Positions 15,683 through 17,166 of a DNA stretch of 17,166 bases are shown one piece after another. Made by a program: the position numbers and the translations under genes. The DNA is from Clostridia bacterium (GTDB lineage Bacteria; Bacillota_A; Clostridia; Oscillospirales; Acutalibacteraceae), in contig JAFSAK010000118.1 in NCBI GenBank assembly GCA_017441045.1, positions 1-17,166 of the forward strand, written 5' to 3'. Position 1 is the stretch's first letter, and the number at the start of each line of letters is the position of its first letter. Under the pieces are notes generated by a model. It saw only the letters and a program-made list of their open reading frames with translations. It was not told the origin of the DNA and searched no databases.

Positions 15683-17166
15683 ATGGATGAGCGACTCATA
15701 AGGTTAAAGGCAAAAGCCAACCGATTACCGAAAAGTCCCGGCGTTTACATTATGAAAGATAAAATCGGTAAAATAATTTATATCGGCAAAGCAAAAGCCC
15801 TTAAAAATCGCGTTACGCAGTACTTTGGAGCGGGTAGCGGACACACCGAAAAGGTGCGGCAGATGGTGTCCCTCGTTGATGATTTCGATTATATTATCTG
15901 CGATAGCGAATTTGAAGCCCTCATTCTTGAAAACTCACTTATTAAGCAAAATCAACCCAAATATAATATTCTTTTAAAGGATGATAAGGGTTATCATTAT
16001 ATAAAGATTACCGATGAAAAATGGCCTCGCATAGAAACGGCTATGCAACTTAGCGCCAGAGGTGAATTTATAGGCCCTTACTACTCTGCCGCGGTGGTTA
16101 AAGATACTGTTGAAGAAGTGCGAAAAATATTCAAACTTCCCGACTGTAACCGAAATTTTGATAAACCCACAAAGCCCTGTCTTAACTACCATATAGGTTT
16201 ATGTGATGCGCCGTGCCGCTTGAAAATCTCACATAAAGAATATTTAGAAAACATTAAATCGGCTACCGAGTTTATTAAAAAAGGCGATACGGGCTCTATG
16301 CTTTCTTTATTGGAAGAAAGGATGGAAGCCGCCGCAGAGCGCCTAGATTTCGAATATGCCGCAAAACTTAGGGATAGAATTAATGCCGTTAAAAAACTAA
16401 AGGACAGGCAGAAAGTATTTCTCTGCACCCACGAAAAGCAGGACGTTTTTGCCTCCGCTTCCCTTGGAAATATTCTTTGCATAAGTATCCTTATTTTTAG
16501 AAACAACAGATTAACGGATAAAAAGCGCTTTTTCTTTGAGGATACAGAGGGCAAAGAGCAGTTTTATGCCGAATTCCTTGCCCGTTTTTATGAAGAACGC
16601 GAAGATATTCCACCCCGAATTCTAATCGACACCCTCCCCGAAAACACCTCTCTTTTAGAAGATTGGCTATCAAAAAAATCAGGCAGAAAGGTAAATATTA
16701 CCGTTCCTAAAGCGGCCGAGCCCCTTGAAATTTTAAAAATGTGCCGCAATAATGCCGCCGATAACCTTTCGGAAAAATCGAAAGAAAGCGGAAAGGAAAT
16801 GACGGCCCTTAATGAACTCGCCGCCCTTCTCGGACTTTCTAATGCGCCTCGCTACATTGAGGCATACGATATTTCCAATACTGCAGGAGATGAAAATGTA
16901 GCCGCGATGGTCGTTTTCCGTGATGGAAAACCCTATAAAAAGGCATACAAAAAGTTTAAAATAAAATCCTTTATCGGTCAGGATGATTACCGCTCCTTAG
17001 CTGAGGTTTTGGACCGAAGATTTACCGAGTATGAAAAGGGTGAAGACGAAGGTTTTAAAACCCTTCCCGACCTTATTCTTCTTGATGGCGGAATAGGGCA
17101 AATTTCCGCAGTAGCCCCTGTTTTAGCCAAACACAATCTGGATATCGCCCTTTTCGGTATGGTGAA
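15683..17166 (+). CDS. uvrC: UvrABC excinuclease subunit C, C-terminus off the window (partial)
   Basis: 494 codons are visible of the roughly 600 usual for the family; the frame is open to the window edge. UvrC cuts the damaged strand on both sides of a lesion during nucleotide excision repair. The GIY-YIG nuclease domain is at about 15-95 (SPGVYIMKDKIGKIIYIGKA). Four cysteines, Cys155, Cys166, Cys174 and Cys178 (KPCLNYHIGLCDAPC), match the iron-sulfur ligands known in UvrC. The UVR domain that contacts UvrB is at about 205-240 (AAERLDFEYAAKLRDRINAV). The RNase H-like domain starts near 390 with Asp396 (EAYDISNT) and Asp468 (LLDGGIGQ); the third catalytic residue and the helix-hairpin-helix region lie outside. 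The ATG follows GTAGGTGAG. The gene is divergent from the isomerase operon. Confidence 0.97.
   Translation, partial: MDERLIRLKAKANRLPKSPGVYIMKDKIGKIIYIGKAKALKNRVTQYFGAGSGHTEKVRQMVSLVDDFDYIICDSEFEALILENSLIKQNQPKYNILLKDDKGYHYIKITDEKWPRIETAMQLSARGEFIGPYYSAAVVKDTVEEVRKIFKLPDCNRNFDKPTKPCLNYHIGLCDAPCRLKISHKEYLENIKSATEFIKKGDTGSMLSLLEERMEAAAERLDFEYAAKLRDRINAVKKLKDRQKVFLCTHEKQDVFASASLGNILCISILIFRNNRLTDKKRFFFEDTEGKEQFYAEFLARFYEEREDIPPRILIDTLPENTSLLEDWLSKKSGRKVNITVPKAAEPLEILKMCRNNAADNLSEKSKESGKEMTALNELAALLGLSNAPRYIEAYDISNTAGDENVAAMVVFRDGKPYKKAYKKFKIKSFIGQDDYRSLAEVLDRRFTEYEKGEDEGFKTLPDLILLDGGIGQISAVAPVLAKHNLDIALFGMV

Noticed and set aside
15974..16554. Minus-strand frames of 72 and 122 residues
   Set aside because: They are antisense to uvrC, whose domains and catalytic residues are clear throughout this stretch.

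Overview
The window looks like chromosomal DNA of an anaerobic low-to-moderate-GC Firmicute (Bacillota, probably class Clostridia). The evidence is the AddA/AddB helicase-nuclease pair with an AddB-type iron-sulfur cluster instead of RecBCD, strong AGGAGG-type ribosome binding sites, tightly packed operons, Gram-positive-style signal peptides and AT-rich intergenic DNA. Species or genus cannot be named from the sequence alone. No rRNA, tRNA, CRISPR array, insertion sequence or phage gene was seen.

Layout by position. (1) 1-4132, minus strand: a two-gene secreted-protein operon. A glycoside-hydrolase-like enzyme (4132-2243) is followed 23 bp later by a large exported protein (2219 to beyond base 1) built from tandem modules of about 256 residues. 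(2) 4133-4490: an intergenic region with a likely promoter, a cluster of ACATT motifs and short palindromes, then the terminator of the next operon. (3) 12030-4491, minus strand: addB, addA and an AraC-family regulator in one compact operon ending at a 14-bp-stem terminator. (4) 15546-12117, minus strand: a cyclophilin-type peptidyl-prolyl isomerase, a glucose-1-phosphate thymidylyltransferase (rfbA) and two family-2 glycosyltransferases, closed by a perfect 26-bp palindromic terminator. (5) 15683 to beyond 17166, plus strand: uvrC, transcribed divergently from the isomerase operon.

How the genes fit together. AddAB and UvrC are housekeeping DNA repair: double-strand-break end processing and nucleotide excision. 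The rfbA-glycosyltransferase operon points to a cell-surface polysaccharide made with dTDP-activated sugars. The signal-peptide-bearing hydrolase and the repeat protein look like an outward-facing glycan-processing or glycan-binding pair. The AraC-type regulator, separated from their promoter only by its own terminator, is the obvious candidate controller. The hydrolase, repeat protein and regulator unit is the least familiar part of the window; the remainder is recognisable core biology in somewhat unusual operon arrangements.
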